Shown: positions 17,918 through 25,939 of the stretch, piece by piece
Position numbering within the stretch: the first letter of the stretch is position 1
Layout: each line of letters starts with the position of its first letter
DNA from: Halalkalibaculum roseum
GTDB lineage: Bacteria; Bacteroidota; Rhodothermia; Balneolales; Balneolaceae
DNA: 64,000 nucleotides
Direction: 5' to 3'
Assembly: GCF_011059145.1 (NCBI RefSeq)
Contig: NZ_JAALLT010000002.1
Span: forward strand, 1 to 64,000
The notes under the pieces: model-generated
What the model was told of the DNA's origin: nothing
The model's database searches: none
Seen by the model: only the letters and a program-made list of their open reading frames with translations
Made by a program: the position numbers and the translations under genes

Positions 17918-19123
17918 GATTTTTTCTAAAATTACTGCCATGCCTTGCCCGACACCTACGCAGAGGGTACAGAGGGCATAATTGGCGTTTTCCCGTTCAT
18001 GCAGTTCTACGGTAGCGGTTTGCAGCAAACGAGCACCGGTCATGCCCAGCGGGTGTCCGAGGGCAATGGCTCCACCATTTGGATTGACTCTCTCGTCATC
18101 GTCATCAATGCCTAACTCGCGAAGAACGGCGAGGCTTTGAGCAGCGAAGGCCTCGTTCAGTTCAATGATATCCATATCATCCAGGGAAAGCGGGGTTCGT
18201 TCGAAAACTTTTTTTGTAGCATCTACCGGACCCATCCCCATAATGCGCGGTTCCACACCAACCACGGCGGAGGCAACGATGCGTGCCTTGGGCTTTAGGT
18301 CAAAATCCTGAATAGCCGAGTCGCCGGCAATGAGCATCGCCGCGGCCCCGTCATTGAGTCCGCTGGCGTTACCCGGGGTAACCGTTCCGTTTTCCCGGAA
18401 TACTGCCGGCAGTTTGCTTAAAACCTCTACCGTTGTATCGGGACGAATAAATTCATCCTTCTTAAAAATGATGGGATCACTCTTTCGCTGCGGGATTTCC
18501 ACCGGCATGATCTCTTTTGCAAAACGTCCGTTTTCGGTTGCCTTGGCAGCCTTCTGTTGGGATTGTGCAGCGAAGCGATCCTGGTCCTCTCGGCTTACCT
18601 TATACTGTTCCACAATATTCTCTGCCGTTTCTCCCATAGCTTCTGATCCGAACTGCTTGTCCATTTTCGGATTTACAAACCGCCATCCGAAGGTGGTATC
18701 ATACATTTCGTTGGTTCCGGAATAGGGTCGGGATCCTTTGCCAAGAACCATGGGTCCGCGGGTCATGTGTTCGATACCGCCGGTAATAAATAAGTCGCCT
18801 TCACCCACTTTAATAGCCCGGTAGGCATTGACAGCGCTACTCATACCTGATGCGCATAAGCGGTTGATGGTTTCGCCAGGTACCGAAATCGGTAGACCTG
18901 CCAGCAAAGAAGCCATGCGAGCCACATTCCGGTTGTCCTCACCGGCCTGGTTGGCACAGCCCAAGATGACATCCTCAATGCGTTCGGGATCTATCTGTTC
19001 GTTACGTTTTAAGAGCTCTTTAATAGGTAGGGCTGCCAGGTCATCGGCCCGAATTGGCGAGAGTGCTCCCCGCAGCTTACCGATGGGCGTTCGAATGGCG
19101 TCAATGATATAAGCTTCTGACAT
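17915..19123 (-). CDS. paaJ: PaaJ: 3-oxoadipyl-CoA / 3-oxo-5,6-dehydrosuberyl-CoA thiolase
   Basis: A thiolase of 402 residues that cleaves 3-oxo-5,6-dehydrosuberyl-CoA and 3-oxoadipyl-CoA to acetyl-CoA and succinyl-CoA. The acyl-accepting Cys90 is in NRLCASGMSS. The C-terminal motifs NPNGGAIALGHPLG and CTLCVGVGQGMA supply the catalytic His and second Cys. TFGWRFVNPKM is typical of the PcaF/PaaJ branch. The start at 19123 (MSEAYIIDAIRTP) is the family start; the ORF can be extended to 19192, but that part is repeat sequence. It lies within the paa operon between paaI and paaY. Confidence 0.95.
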   Translation of the reverse strand: MSEAYIIDAIRTPIGKLRGALSPIRADDLAALPIKELLKRNEQIDPERIEDVILGCANQAGEDNRNVARMASLLAGLPISVPGETINRLCASGMSSAVNAYRAIKVGEGDLFITGGIEHMTRGPMVLGKGSRPYSGTNEMYDTTFGWRFVNPKMDKQFGSEAMGETAENIVEQYKVSREDQDRFAAQSQQKAAKATENGRFAKEIMPVEIPQRKSDPIIFKKDEFIRPDTTVEVLSKLPAVFRENGTVTPGNASGLNDGAAAMLIAGDSAIQDFDLKPKARIVASAVVGVEPRIMGMGPVDATKKVFERTPLSLDDMDIIELNEAFAAQSLAVLRELGIDDDDERVNPNGGAIALGHPLGMTGARLLQTATVELHERENANYALCTLCVGVGQGMAVILEKI

Positions 19124-19125
19124 GT

Positions 19126-19219
19126 GTTTAGTCTTGAGTTTTGAGTCATGAGTCTTGAGTTTAGTACATAGTGAATGAATTAAATCTCTCACTACTCAAA
19201 ACTCAAGACTCATGACTAA
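19126..19219. repeat. Heptad-word hairpin element in the paaI-paaJ gap
   Basis: The left arm 19126-19164 has five 7-bp words of the form AGTNNTG starting at 19130. The right arm 19192-19219 is the inverted counterpart, with a loop of about 27 bases. The element fills the gap between paaI and paaJ. Confidence 0.82.
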
Positions 19220-19220
19220 A

Positions 19221-19640
19221 TTAAAAATGTGATTCCTTAGTACGAAAAACGGTGCCTCTAAACCGGGCCACTTTTTCGTCATTTTGGTTCAATATATCAA
19301 CATTATACACGCCGACGGTATTGCCCAGGCTCAGCTCTTCAGCTGTGGCTGTGAGCACATTGCCGGTGGTTACTTTTTTCAAATATGATATATTCGTTTC
19401 CATAGCCACTGCAACCCGTCCGTGACTGTTGGATGCAAAGGCAAAAGCGCTGTCGGCCAGCGAGTAGGTGATCCCGCCATGAGTGATGCTAAAACCGTTA
19501 TTCATTTCGGGTCGTACGGTCATTTGTATCTTTGCAAAGCCGGGTTTCACCTCCAGAACTTCAATACCCAGCCATCGGCTGAAGGCATCTTCCTCCAGCA
19601 TTTTTTGGACGACTTTTTTAGCTAGTTCTTGTTTATCCAT
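19221..19640 (-). CDS. paaI: PaaI: hydroxyphenylacetyl-CoA thioesterase
   Basis: A hotdog-fold thioesterase of 139 residues. The catalytic segment NNGFSITHGG and the following YSLADSAFAFASNS match PaaI, which releases CoA from phenylacetyl-CoA and hydroxylated or aberrant intermediates to protect the CoA pool. The tail motif VARFRGTVFR is typical. It sits between paaH and paaJ, as in many paa operons, with a hairpin element on each side. Confidence 0.92.
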   Translation of the reverse strand: MDKQELAKKVVQKMLEEDAFSRWLGIEVLEVKPGFAKIQMTVRPEMNNGFSITHGGITYSLADSAFAFASNSHGRVAVAMETNISYLKKVTTGNVLTATAEELSLGNTVGVYNVDILNQNDEKVARFRGTVFRTKESHF

Positions 19641-19646
19641 TTTTAG

Positions 19647-19715
19647 AGAATTCAGGAGTCAGAACTCAGAAGCCAGAAGGGTTTATTCTGAATTCTGACT
19701 CCTGAATTCTGAGTT
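19647..19715. repeat. Heptad-word hairpin element in the paaH-paaI gap
   Basis: The left arm 19647-19680 consists of AG-initial 7-bp words and the right arm 19684-19715 is inverted. An 18-bp core (AGAATTCAGGAGTCAGAA, 19647-19664) is perfectly repeated in inverse at 19693-19710. The loop is only a few bases. The same 18-bp core occurs in the element at 14596-15020. Confidence 0.85.
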
Positions 19716-19723
19716 CCTTGCTT

Positions 19724-20890
19724 TTAATAAAACGTCTTATTCTCCCTAACCATCTTTTTCAGTAAAGGATTCGGCCGATACCTATCCTCACGGTATTCCG
19801 TCTGGAGCCTGGAGATTCGATCCAGCACTTCCTGCAGGCCGATTTCGTCTGCCCATTTTAGCAGACCTTTGGGATAGTTTACCCCCTCGGTCATGGCGAG
19901 GTCTACATCTTCAATCGTTGCCACATTCATAAAGACGGCATCACAGGCCTCGTTGATAAGCATGGTCAAAATACGATTCACAATCTTTTGGCCCAGTTCC
20001 TCGTCTTTAGTCGGTTCCGCGTTATCGGCATGATCTCCGTATTCATAAAAACCTTTGCCTGATTTCTTTCCCAGGTAACCGGCTTCCACCATTCGTTTCT
20101 GGGTGAAAGAGGGCTTGAAACGCGGGTCGTAGAAAAACTCCTCAAAAACGGTTTCCGTCACTTTATAGTTGACATCATGGCCGATAAAATCCATCAGCTC
20201 AAATGGACCCATCCGGAATCCCCCGATCTCTTTCATCGCCCAGTCAATGGTCGGTACATCAGCATAACCTTCTTCATACAAACGGATGGCTTCGCTGTAA
20301 AAGGGGCGGGCTACCCGGTTTACAATAAAGCCGGGGGTGTCTTTTGCCAATACGGTGGTTTTTCCCCAGTCATCAATAAGCTTTCGGGCTGTTTTGACCG
20401 TATCCTCTTTGGTTGGAATACCGGGGACAATTTCAACCAATGGCATCAGTGGCGCGGGATTGAAAAAGTGGATGCCCAGGAAACGTCCTGGTCGCTTGAA
20501 AGCTGATGATATGGAAGCAATAGAAAGGGAGGAGGTGTTGGTGGCAATAATGCAGTCTCTAGATACGATCCCCTCAAGACGCTGGAAGACATCTTTCTTA
20601 ATTTCCAGGTCTTCCACGACGGCCTCAATGACCAGTCCGCACTCCCCGAAGCCGGTAATATCTTCCACAAAAGAGATACGATCGAGGATGCCGTCCACTT
20701 CCTCCTGTGTCATGCGCTCTTTCTCCACCTGCCGCTGCAGGATGCTGCGCAATCCTTCTTCAGCAGATTCCAGCTGCTCGGCATAGGCATCATAGACGAG
20801 TACTTCATGCCCGTATGTAGAGGCTACCTGCGCAATGCCCGTGCCCATGGTTCCCGCTCCGATTACTCCTACCGTGGCTGACTGATCCAT
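19724..20890 (-). CDS. paaH: PaaH: 3-hydroxyadipyl-CoA dehydrogenase
   Basis: A 3-hydroxyacyl-CoA dehydrogenase of 388 residues that oxidises 3-hydroxyadipyl-CoA to 3-oxoadipyl-CoA with NAD+. The Rossmann motif VIGAGTMGTGIA begins near residue 8. The active-site region HFFNPAPLMPLVEIV and the loop DTPGFIVNRVARPFYSEA follow, and then two C-terminal dimerisation domains, the second ending RYRPNPLLKKMV. The start at 20890 (MDQSATVGV) begins the fold; the upstream extension to 20968 is not conserved and enters a repeat. It lies in the paa operon between paaG and paaI. Confidence 0.93.
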   Translation of the reverse strand: MDQSATVGVIGAGTMGTGIAQVASTYGHEVLVYDAYAEQLESAEEGLRSILQRQVEKERMTQEEVDGILDRISFVEDITGFGECGLVIEAVVEDLEIKKDVFQRLEGIVSRDCIIATNTSSLSIASISSAFKRPGRFLGIHFFNPAPLMPLVEIVPGIPTKEDTVKTARKLIDDWGKTTVLAKDTPGFIVNRVARPFYSEAIRLYEEGYADVPTIDWAMKEIGGFRMGPFELMDFIGHDVNYKVTETVFEEFFYDPRFKPSFTQKRMVEAGYLGKKSGKGFYEYGDHADNAEPTKDEELGQKIVNRILTMLINEACDAVFMNVATIEDVDLAMTEGVNYPKGLLKWADEIGLQEVLDRISRLQTEYREDRYRPNPLLKKMVRENKTFY

Positions 20891-20969
20891 AACCAAAAAA
20901 CTGTTTATATTCTGTCGTTTAGCGTGTGTCTGAAAATAATGAATAATAGGCCAAAACCAACCGGGCATG

Positions 20970-21056
20970 GAACACGGATGACGCTGGTTTAGCTGATTTG
21001 CACAGATAAATAATATTTTTTGTAAACCCGCCGTATCTGTGTATTCCGCGTTCTAT
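20970..21056. repeat. Decad-word hairpin element in the paaG-paaH gap
   Basis: The left arm 20970-21012 reads as 10-bp units (AACACGGATG, ACGCTGGTTT and so on). The right arm 21022-21056 is its imperfect inverse and abuts the paaG stop codon. It is the same word class as 17832-17917. Confidence 0.75.
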
Positions 21057-21838
21057 CATTTCCCTTTGAAGTTGGGTTTTCGTTTTTCAAGGAATGATTG
21101 CACACCTTCATGATAATCGTGGGTATTACCTGCCTCGGTCTGCAGGTCGGCTTCCAATTCAAGCTGTTCATCCAAACTGTTGTTGAGCGATTTGTTGATG
21201 GCTCGTTTGTAGAGTCCGAAACCTTTGGTGGGCATGGATGCGAGCTTAGTGCAAACTTCACGGGCCTCTTTCATAAGATCATTGTGTTCAATAGCCTTAT
21301 ATATCAATCCCATTTCCACCGCTTGTTCCGGGGAGATTTTTTCGTCCAGCATATACATCATATTGGCTCGCTGAAGGCCCACTAGTCGAGGCAGCATAAA
21401 GGTGCCGCCGCTGTCCGGAATGAGTCCAATTTTACTGAAGGACTGCACAAATACGGCCTGAACAGAAGCCAATACAATATCGCAGGCAAAAGCGATATTC
21501 GCTCCGGCGCCTGCGGCTGTCCCGTTGACAGCACATACCACCGGTTTCTCAAGTTTGCGGATGGCTTTGATGATAGGATTATAGCTTCCCCGGACCGTCA
21601 CGCCCAGTTCATAATCCTCCCCCTTGTCGACAACCTCGGGAAGATCCTGTCCTGCGCAAAAAGCCTTGCCTTCTCCGGTCAGCATTACGCAGCGCACCTT
21701 GTCATTCTGGGCCGCATCATCCAAAGCCTCCTGCAGCTCTTCAGCCATCGGCTCGGTAAAGCTGTTGTACTTCTCAGGACGGTTGAGGGTAAGGGTTAGC
21801 ACGTTCTCTTCCAGCTTGCTCGTTATCAAAGATCCCAT
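21056..21838 (-). CDS. paaG: PaaG: ring-1,2-epoxyphenylacetyl-CoA isomerase
   Basis: A crotonase-fold isomerase of 260 residues that converts ring-epoxide phenylacetyl-CoA to oxepin-CoA, and also isomerises later enoyl-CoAs. The oxyanion motifs AFCAGQDLPEV and NGTAAGAGANIAFACD are present. The single catalytic Asp142 is in GLIPDSGGT, the PaaG hallmark that replaces the paired glutamates of hydratases. It is located between paaD and paaH in the operon. Confidence 0.93.
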   Translation of the reverse strand: MGSLITSKLEENVLTLTLNRPEKYNSFTEPMAEELQEALDDAAQNDKVRCVMLTGEGKAFCAGQDLPEVVDKGEDYELGVTVRGSYNPIIKAIRKLEKPVVCAVNGTAAGAGANIAFACDIVLASVQAVFVQSFSKIGLIPDSGGTFMLPRLVGLQRANMMYMLDEKISPEQAVEMGLIYKAIEHNDLMKEAREVCTKLASMPTKGFGLYKRAINKSLNNSLDEQLELEADLQTEAGNTHDYHEGVQSFLEKRKPNFKGK

Positions 21839-21842
21839 ATTG

Positions 21843-21924
21843 TAAAGCCACTGATTTTCACTGTTAAGGATATAATTATAAGAGAGGATAAATATATAAA
21901 ATCTGTGGAGACCTGTGGCTAAAC
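21843..21924. repeat. Inverted-repeat element in the paaD-paaG gap
   Basis: The left arm 21843-21866 begins AAGCCACTGATTTTCAC and the right arm 21898-21924 is its imperfect inverse. A third related word (inverse of GGCCACGAAT) follows near 21942-21958. The word resembles that at 62353-62459. This is the weakest of the elements in the paa cluster. Confidence 0.55.
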
Positions 21925-21960
21925 ATTACAGTAGAAAACAGCGCACATTCGTGGCCCAAA

Positions 21961-22467
21961 CTATATACACTTAAAATGCTCGAAGGGCTCGTCGCACTCT
22001 TTGCAGTAGTATTGGGCCTTGCAGGCGGTGGAGCCGAACTCGCTTTGTAGCTCGGTATCCAAGGAGTCGCAATAGGGGCAGGGGACTACCTTGGTGCTTT
22101 TCAAGCTCTTTAGGAAATCATCGTCGCCGGTGGTCTTTTCGGGTGGGGCGATTCCGTAGTCTTTTAATCGTGCCTTGGCATCCTCGGTCATCCAGTCGGT
22201 AGTCCAGGTCTCGGAAAAGTCTTTTTTCACTTCAAATTTTTCGATTCCCTTCTCCGCCAGCTTAAGCTTCACTTCCTTTTCAATGGCCGACATCGCCGGA
22301 CAGCCGGAATAGGTAGGGGTAATCTTGACCAGCACCTTATCGCCATCGATCTCCACCTTCCGCGCAATACCCATCTCCACGATGTTGAGCACAGGGATCT
22401 CCGGATCCGTGACTTCTTTCAGCCAGGACCAGATTTCATCTTCGGTATGTGTTGTTGCTGTAGTCAA
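21961..22467 (-). CDS. paaD: PaaD: phenylacetyl-CoA epoxidase subunit / maturation factor
   Basis: A 168-residue protein with an N-terminal MIP18/DUF59 domain (EVTDPEIPVLNIVEMGI and PTYSGCPAM) and a C-terminal zinc-ribbon-like part. The latter has the cysteines of CPYCDS and the pair in YYCKECDEPF, plus a final FKCI. PaaD is thought to help metal/Fe-S assembly for the PaaABCE epoxidase. Length and motifs match the family. It is in the canonical position after paaC. Confidence 0.92.
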   Translation of the reverse strand: MTTATTHTEDEIWSWLKEVTDPEIPVLNIVEMGIARKVEIDGDKVLVKITPTYSGCPAMSAIEKEVKLKLAEKGIEKFEVKKDFSETWTTDWMTEDAKARLKDYGIAPPEKTTGDDDFLKSLKSTKVVPCPYCDSLDTELQSEFGSTACKAQYYCKECDEPFEHFKCI

Positions 22468-22492
22468 TATTTTGTCACGCTGTTTTCAAGCA

Positions 22493-22566
22493 ACGAGTAT
22501 AGAGTAATGAGTAACGAGTAAATCCCATATTCTATTACTCCTCACTCATCACTCGTTACTCTTTAA
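22493..22566. repeat. Heptad-word hairpin element in the paaC-paaD gap
   Basis: The left arm 22493-22523 has four 7-bp words of the form NNGAGTA. The right arm 22534-22566 is the inverted set, with words such as GAGTAAC and GAGTGAT. The loop is about 10 bases. Confidence 0.8.
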
Positions 22567-22600
22567 TCTAAAACTCAATAAATCAGTAAATCAATCCCTT

Positions 22601-23422
22601 CTACTCCCAAGTTGCGTCCGGGTACGATCTTCGCAAGTGCTGCATCTCGGCCAGCAGGTGACCCAGGTGCTCGGTATGCAGGCCTTTGCGTCCCCCGCTC
22701 TGCATGAACTGGTCGAAGTCGGGGACCTCCAGAGTAGCCTCTTCCAGCACATCGGTAACCAGCTGTTTCCACTCATCTTTAAAATCATTTAAATCTACGG
22801 CAATACCTTTTTCTATGAGTAGTTCATCGACTTCATCCATGTAGAACAGGGCATCAGTGTAGGTCCATAGCTCGTTAAAAGCAGCCTGAATGCGATCGTG
22901 GCTCTCCTCGGTGCCGTCGCCAAGGCGCAGGGTCCATTCGCGGCTGTGGCGCAGGTGGTACTTAATCTCTTTGAGGTGTTTGTCGATCATCCCGCTAAAC
23001 TGCTCATCCTCGGCATCTTTCAGCCGCTCGTACAGAAAGTAGCTGAAGGCACTGAATAGCAGCTGCCGGGCAATAGTAAACCCGAAATCACCTTTGGGCA
23101 GCTCCACCATCTTCACGTTGCGGTAGTCCACATCGTCGCGAAAATAGACAATGTCGTCGCGATGGCGCCCTTCGCCTTCCACCTCGGCGGCATATTCATA
23201 TAGGGCCGCGGAGTGCCCGATATCATCAAGGGCCACATTGGCCAGAGCAATGTCTTCTTCGAGGATGGGCCCGTGTCCACACCACTCACTTAGGCGGTGT
23301 CCCAATATCAGCCGGTCGTCGGCGAGGCGAATCAGGTATTCAAAAAAGGCCTCCTTCTCTGTCAGGGTCTGCGTGGCACTGTGTTCGGCGCCGGGTATGT
23401 CGGTTTTGCTTTTGGGACTCAT
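22601..23422 (-). CDS. paaC: PaaC: structural subunit of phenylacetyl-CoA epoxidase
   Basis: A ferritin-like four-helix protein of 273 residues that pairs with PaaA in the multicomponent oxygenase. It has HRLSEWCGHGPILEEDIALANVALDDIGH, FTIARQLLFSAFSYFLYERL and EIKYHLRHSREWTLRLGDGTEESH, all typical of PaaC. PaaC is the non-catalytic partner, and the diiron site lies in PaaA. It lies between paaB and paaD with hairpin elements on both sides. Confidence 0.94.
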   Translation of the reverse strand: MSPKSKTDIPGAEHSATQTLTEKEAFFEYLIRLADDRLILGHRLSEWCGHGPILEEDIALANVALDDIGHSAALYEYAAEVEGEGRHRDDIVYFRDDVDYRNVKMVELPKGDFGFTIARQLLFSAFSYFLYERLKDAEDEQFSGMIDKHLKEIKYHLRHSREWTLRLGDGTEESHDRIQAAFNELWTYTDALFYMDEVDELLIEKGIAVDLNDFKDEWKQLVTDVLEEATLEVPDFDQFMQSGGRKGLHTEHLGHLLAEMQHLRRSYPDATWE

Positions 23423-23460
23423 GGTTTTGGCTTCAAATTGAATGTCAATATCAGAATAAG

Positions 23461-23561
23461 GGTGATTAGGTAATTAGGTGATTAAGTGATGAGGTGATGG
23501 TTGATTCAATTTGGGTTCATATTTAACCCAATCACCTAATTACCCAATCACTTCATCACCT
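23461..23561. repeat. Octad-word hairpin element in the paaB-paaC gap
   Basis: The left arm 23461-23500 is exactly five 8-bp words (GGTGATTA, GGTAATTA, AGTGATGA and variants). The right arm 23525-23561 is the inverted set in matching order, and the loop is about 24 bases. It ends 5 bp from the paaB stop. It is the only element here with an 8-bp period. Confidence 0.83.
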
Positions 23562-23565
23562 ATAC

Positions 23566-23874
23566 CTAAGATCTTTTCTTCACCGCCCTGGGTACGCTGT
23601 AAAATTTCGGGTGCCGGTACGGCTTGTCATTGGCCGGGTCGAAAAAGGGACCCATATCCTCCGGGGTGGATGCGGTGATTTGATTACTGGGCACTACCCA
23701 GATGCTTACCCCTTCATTGCGGCGCGCATAGACGTCCCGTGCATTCTGGAGGGCCATCTCGGCGTCCGGCGCGTGCAGGCTGCCGGCATGCTCATGAGGC
23801 TTCCCGTCCCGCGGCTGGGTAAATACCTCCCACAGGGGCCATTGGGTGTCGTTTGAGTCTTCGTTGTTGCTCAT
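23566..23874 (-). CDS. paaB: PaaB: small subunit of phenylacetyl-CoA epoxidase
   Basis: A small subunit that bridges PaaAC units in the epoxidase. WPLWEVFTQPRDGKPHEHAGSLHA and the following DAEMALQNARDVYARR are diagnostic of PaaB. The start is placed at 23874 (MSNNEDSN), giving 102 residues. The ORF can begin at 23895, but that ATG lies in the adjoining repeat arm. It lies between paaA and paaC. Confidence 0.92.
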   Translation of the reverse strand: MSNNEDSNDTQWPLWEVFTQPRDGKPHEHAGSLHAPDAEMALQNARDVYARRNEGVSIWVVPSNQITASTPEDMGPFFDPANDKPYRHPKFYSVPRAVKKRS

Positions 23875-23882
23875 TTGTTTAT

Positions 23883-23955
23883 AGTCTTGAGTCATGAGTC
23901 ATGAGTCATGAGCAGTGAATTTATCTCACGTCTCAAGACTCACTACTCACGACTA
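23883..23955. repeat. Heptad-word hairpin element in the paaA-paaB gap
   Basis: The left arm 23883-23917 has five 7-bp words starting AG (AGTCTTG, then three AGTCATG). The right arm 23925-23955 is the inverted, slightly diverged set. It ends one base before the paaA stop codon. Confidence 0.83.
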
Positions 23956-23956
23956 A

Positions 23957-24913
23957 TTATGATGCTTTTTCCTTTTGCAATCTTTTCTTCCGGGCATACT
24001 CTTCGGCGGCTTCGCGGACCCACTTTCCATTCTCATGGGCTTCTTGCTTGGCTTTCATGCGCTCGCGGTTCATCGGTCCGTTGCCTTTCACCACGTTCCA
24101 GAACTCGTCCCAGTCGATCTCTCCGAACTCGTAATGGCCGGTCTCTTCGTTGAACTCCAGCTCGGGATCGGGAATTTCGATGCCCACGGCTTTGGCCTCT
24201 TCCACGTGGCGGTCTACAAAGCTCTGCCGCAGCTCATCGTTGGTCTTCGACTTCACGCCCCATTTGATCAGCTCGGCGCTGTTGGGAGAGTCGTCGTCGT
24301 GGGGACCGAACATCATCATTGTAGGCCACCACCAGCGGTTTACGGCGTCCTGCACCATCTCCTGCTGTTCGGGCGTGCCCTGCGCCATGGTTGCCACCAT
24401 TTCGTAACCCTGCTTCTTGTGGAAACTCTCTTCCTTGCAGATGCGCACCATGGCACGTGAATAGGGACCGTAGCTGCTGCGCGCCAGCATGGTCTGGTTG
24501 ATAATGGCGGCGCCGTCGACCAGCCAGCCGATCACCATCACGTCGGCCCAGGAGAGGGTAGGGTAATTGAAAATACTTGAATACTTGGCCTTGCCCTCAA
24601 GCAGCTGCTGAAGCACTTCCTCCCGGCTGGCGCCCAGGGTTTCGGTGGCACTGTAGAGGTAGAGCCCGTGTCCGGCTTCGTCCTGCACCTTCGACAGCAA
24701 GATCAATTTGCGGCGCAGGGAAGGGGCGCGGGTGATCCAGTTGCCTTCGGGCAGCATGCCGACCACCTCCGAGTGGGCGTGCTGGCTCATCATGCGGATC
24801 AGCTGGCTGCGGTAGCGGGAGGGCATCCAGTCTTTGGGCTCGATGGTCTCGCCGTTGTCGATGCGCTCCTGAAATTCCTCCAGTTTCTTGGGGTCGTCTT
24901 GTTGCTCGGCCAT
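23957..24913 (-). CDS. paaA: PaaA: catalytic subunit of phenylacetyl-CoA 1,2-epoxidase
   Basis: The diiron oxygenase subunit that epoxidises the ring of phenylacetyl-CoA. All six expected iron ligands can be placed: Glu49, Glu79 and His82 (QDEAGHG), Asp133, then Glu162 and His165 ([12 protein letters not shown]). The 318-residue length fits. It is the first gene of the minus-strand paa cluster and has an unusually GC-rich coding sequence compared with the adjacent island. The 475-bp region upstream should hold the operon promoter. Confidence 0.95.
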   Translation of the reverse strand: MAEQQDDPKKLEEFQERIDNGETIEPKDWMPSRYRSQLIRMMSQHAHSEVVGMLPEGNWITRAPSLRRKLILLSKVQDEAGHGLYLYSATETLGASREEVLQQLLEGKAKYSSIFNYPTLSWADVMVIGWLVDGAAIINQTMLARSSYGPYSRAMVRICKEESFHKKQGYEMVATMAQGTPEQQEMVQDAVNRWWWPTMMMFGPHDDDSPNSAELIKWGVKSKTNDELRQSFVDRHVEEAKAVGIEIPDPELEFNEETGHYEFGEIDWDEFWNVVKGNGPMNRERMKAKQEAHENGKWVREAAEEYARKKRLQKEKAS

Positions 24914-25374
24914 AATAGGTAAAGTCTGTTAAAAGGTTTGTTGCAAGGCTGTTATCATAACACCCCGGGCTGTTTCAGCATTCAGGGTTTGGGCTGCCTG
25001 CCCTTCAAAATCGCATTAATCAACCGAATTTACAAGGTGTGCATTCCATGACGGGAGCCTGTCTGCAGATAGTAATAGAAATCAGTAACTACATACTGTG
25101 ATGAGAGCATTTGCCAACCGATTCATACTAGGCACAAATATTTAGGTTGTGTCATTTTAAACGTCCACATTTCCAAACTATGTCCTCCTGTGATGTCATC
25201 CCGAGCCTGTCGAGGGATCTCATCCGCTAAGAATCAGACACATTATATCAGTAGTGATTTAAAATGCCTCTCTCCTTGATAAAGTGGAAAAGAAGTAAAG
25301 AGAAAAAAAGTAAAAATAATTTGTAAAGAATGGCCTCCGAACGGGTCTTATAAGATATAGTAAAAACAACACTT
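24914..25374. other. Divergent intergenic region between paaA and the accessory island
   Basis: This region separates paaA (minus) from the island's HTH gene (plus) and must carry both promoters. I see no clear operator. It includes the repeat-like segment described at 25145-25268. The composition falls towards AT-rich at the island side. Confidence 0.4.
25145..25268. repeat. Probable dispersed repeat with short terminal inversions
   Basis: The outer ends carry TGTGTCATTTTAAA-like sequence at 25146-25159 and its inverse TTTAAAATG at 25258-25266. A central GAGCCTGTCGAGGGATCTC-like segment near 25203-25222 resembles a type of short intergenic repeat seen in many bacterial genomes. No coding potential is evident. 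Confidence 0.4.
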
Positions 25375-25392
25375 ATGGGGGGGGTAACATGA
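25375..25392 (+). promoter_or_regulatory. G8 tract with a five-codon leader ORF overlapping the next start
   Basis: ATG at 25375 opens a five-codon frame (M-G-G-V-T) that runs through eight Gs (25377-25384) and stops at TGA 25390-25392, overlapping the ATG (25389) of the HTH gene. The G-run also lies where a ribosome-binding site would be. One extra G would fuse this frame to the HTH gene; one fewer would stop it early. Confidence 0.45.
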
Positions 25393-25823
25393 ACAAAGCG
25401 AATGGCAACTGGGTACAGAATAGAGAGGAGGTTAAAAAATTGAAGGCGGAACGGGCTTTGCAGGTATTGGCGGAAGATATCGCAAGTATACGCTATGTAA
25501 AAGATTGGGCTGACAAAATAGGGTGTAGTCAGCCTATTCTGAATGACTTAATTAAAATCCATTTTGGATTGAATGCCAAGCAATTGCTTAAAGAGATTCG
25601 TTTTATCAAAATTTGTGAGATCATAGAAAGCGATCCGAATGCAACCAGCTATTCGGTTGCCCGTTCTACCGGTCTGCATGACGAACAAGGTCTCTTCAAA
25701 TTTTTAAAAAGGCATTTCAATACCACCTATTCCGAAATCCGTTATGATGTTTTACTTAAGCACTTTCAATCACTCAATAGTCAAAAGGAAGTGGATAATT
25801 CAATAAAAAAATGGCTAGGATAA
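25389..25823 (+). CDS. AraC-like helix-turn-helix protein
   Basis: A 144-residue protein whose centre resembles one AraC-type DNA-binding domain: VKDWADKIGCSQPILNDLIK forms the first helix-turn-helix, then SYSVARSTGLHDEQGLFKFLKRHF the second. The match is partial, and there is no sensor domain. It is the first gene of the AT-rich island and lies upstream of the small secreted proteins, GLPGLI protein and barrel, all on the same strand. A local regulator role is inferred. Translation may depend on the G8 tract just before the start. Confidence 0.65.
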   Translation: MNKANGNWVQNREEVKKLKAERALQVLAEDIASIRYVKDWADKIGCSQPILNDLIKIHFGLNAKQLLKEIRFIKICEIIESDPNATSYSVARSTGLHDEQGLFKFLKRHFNTTYSEIRYDVLLKHFQSLNSQKEVDNSIKKWLG

Positions 25824-25939
25824 ACACCTAAAGGATATAAACAGGTAGTTGTAAAGAGGGTTTTCAGTAGTATGTTTATTTGTGCTCTTTTATGAGTATA
25901 AATAAAATAAAAACAGTAATTTAAAGAGAGGTAAATGCT

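Noticed and set aside
19126-19219. Intergenic hairpins considered as intrinsic terminators
   Set aside because: They lack T-runs after the stem and lie inside what looks like one continuous operon; some arms are coding.
20989-21261. Minus-strand open frame of 90 codons overlapping the 3' end of paaG
   Set aside because: It is an out-of-frame shadow of paaG extended into the repeat element.
14596-24000. Heptad arrays considered as a CRISPR array
   Set aside because: Units are 7-10 bp without spacers, arranged as inverted pairs in separate gaps, and no cas gene is present.
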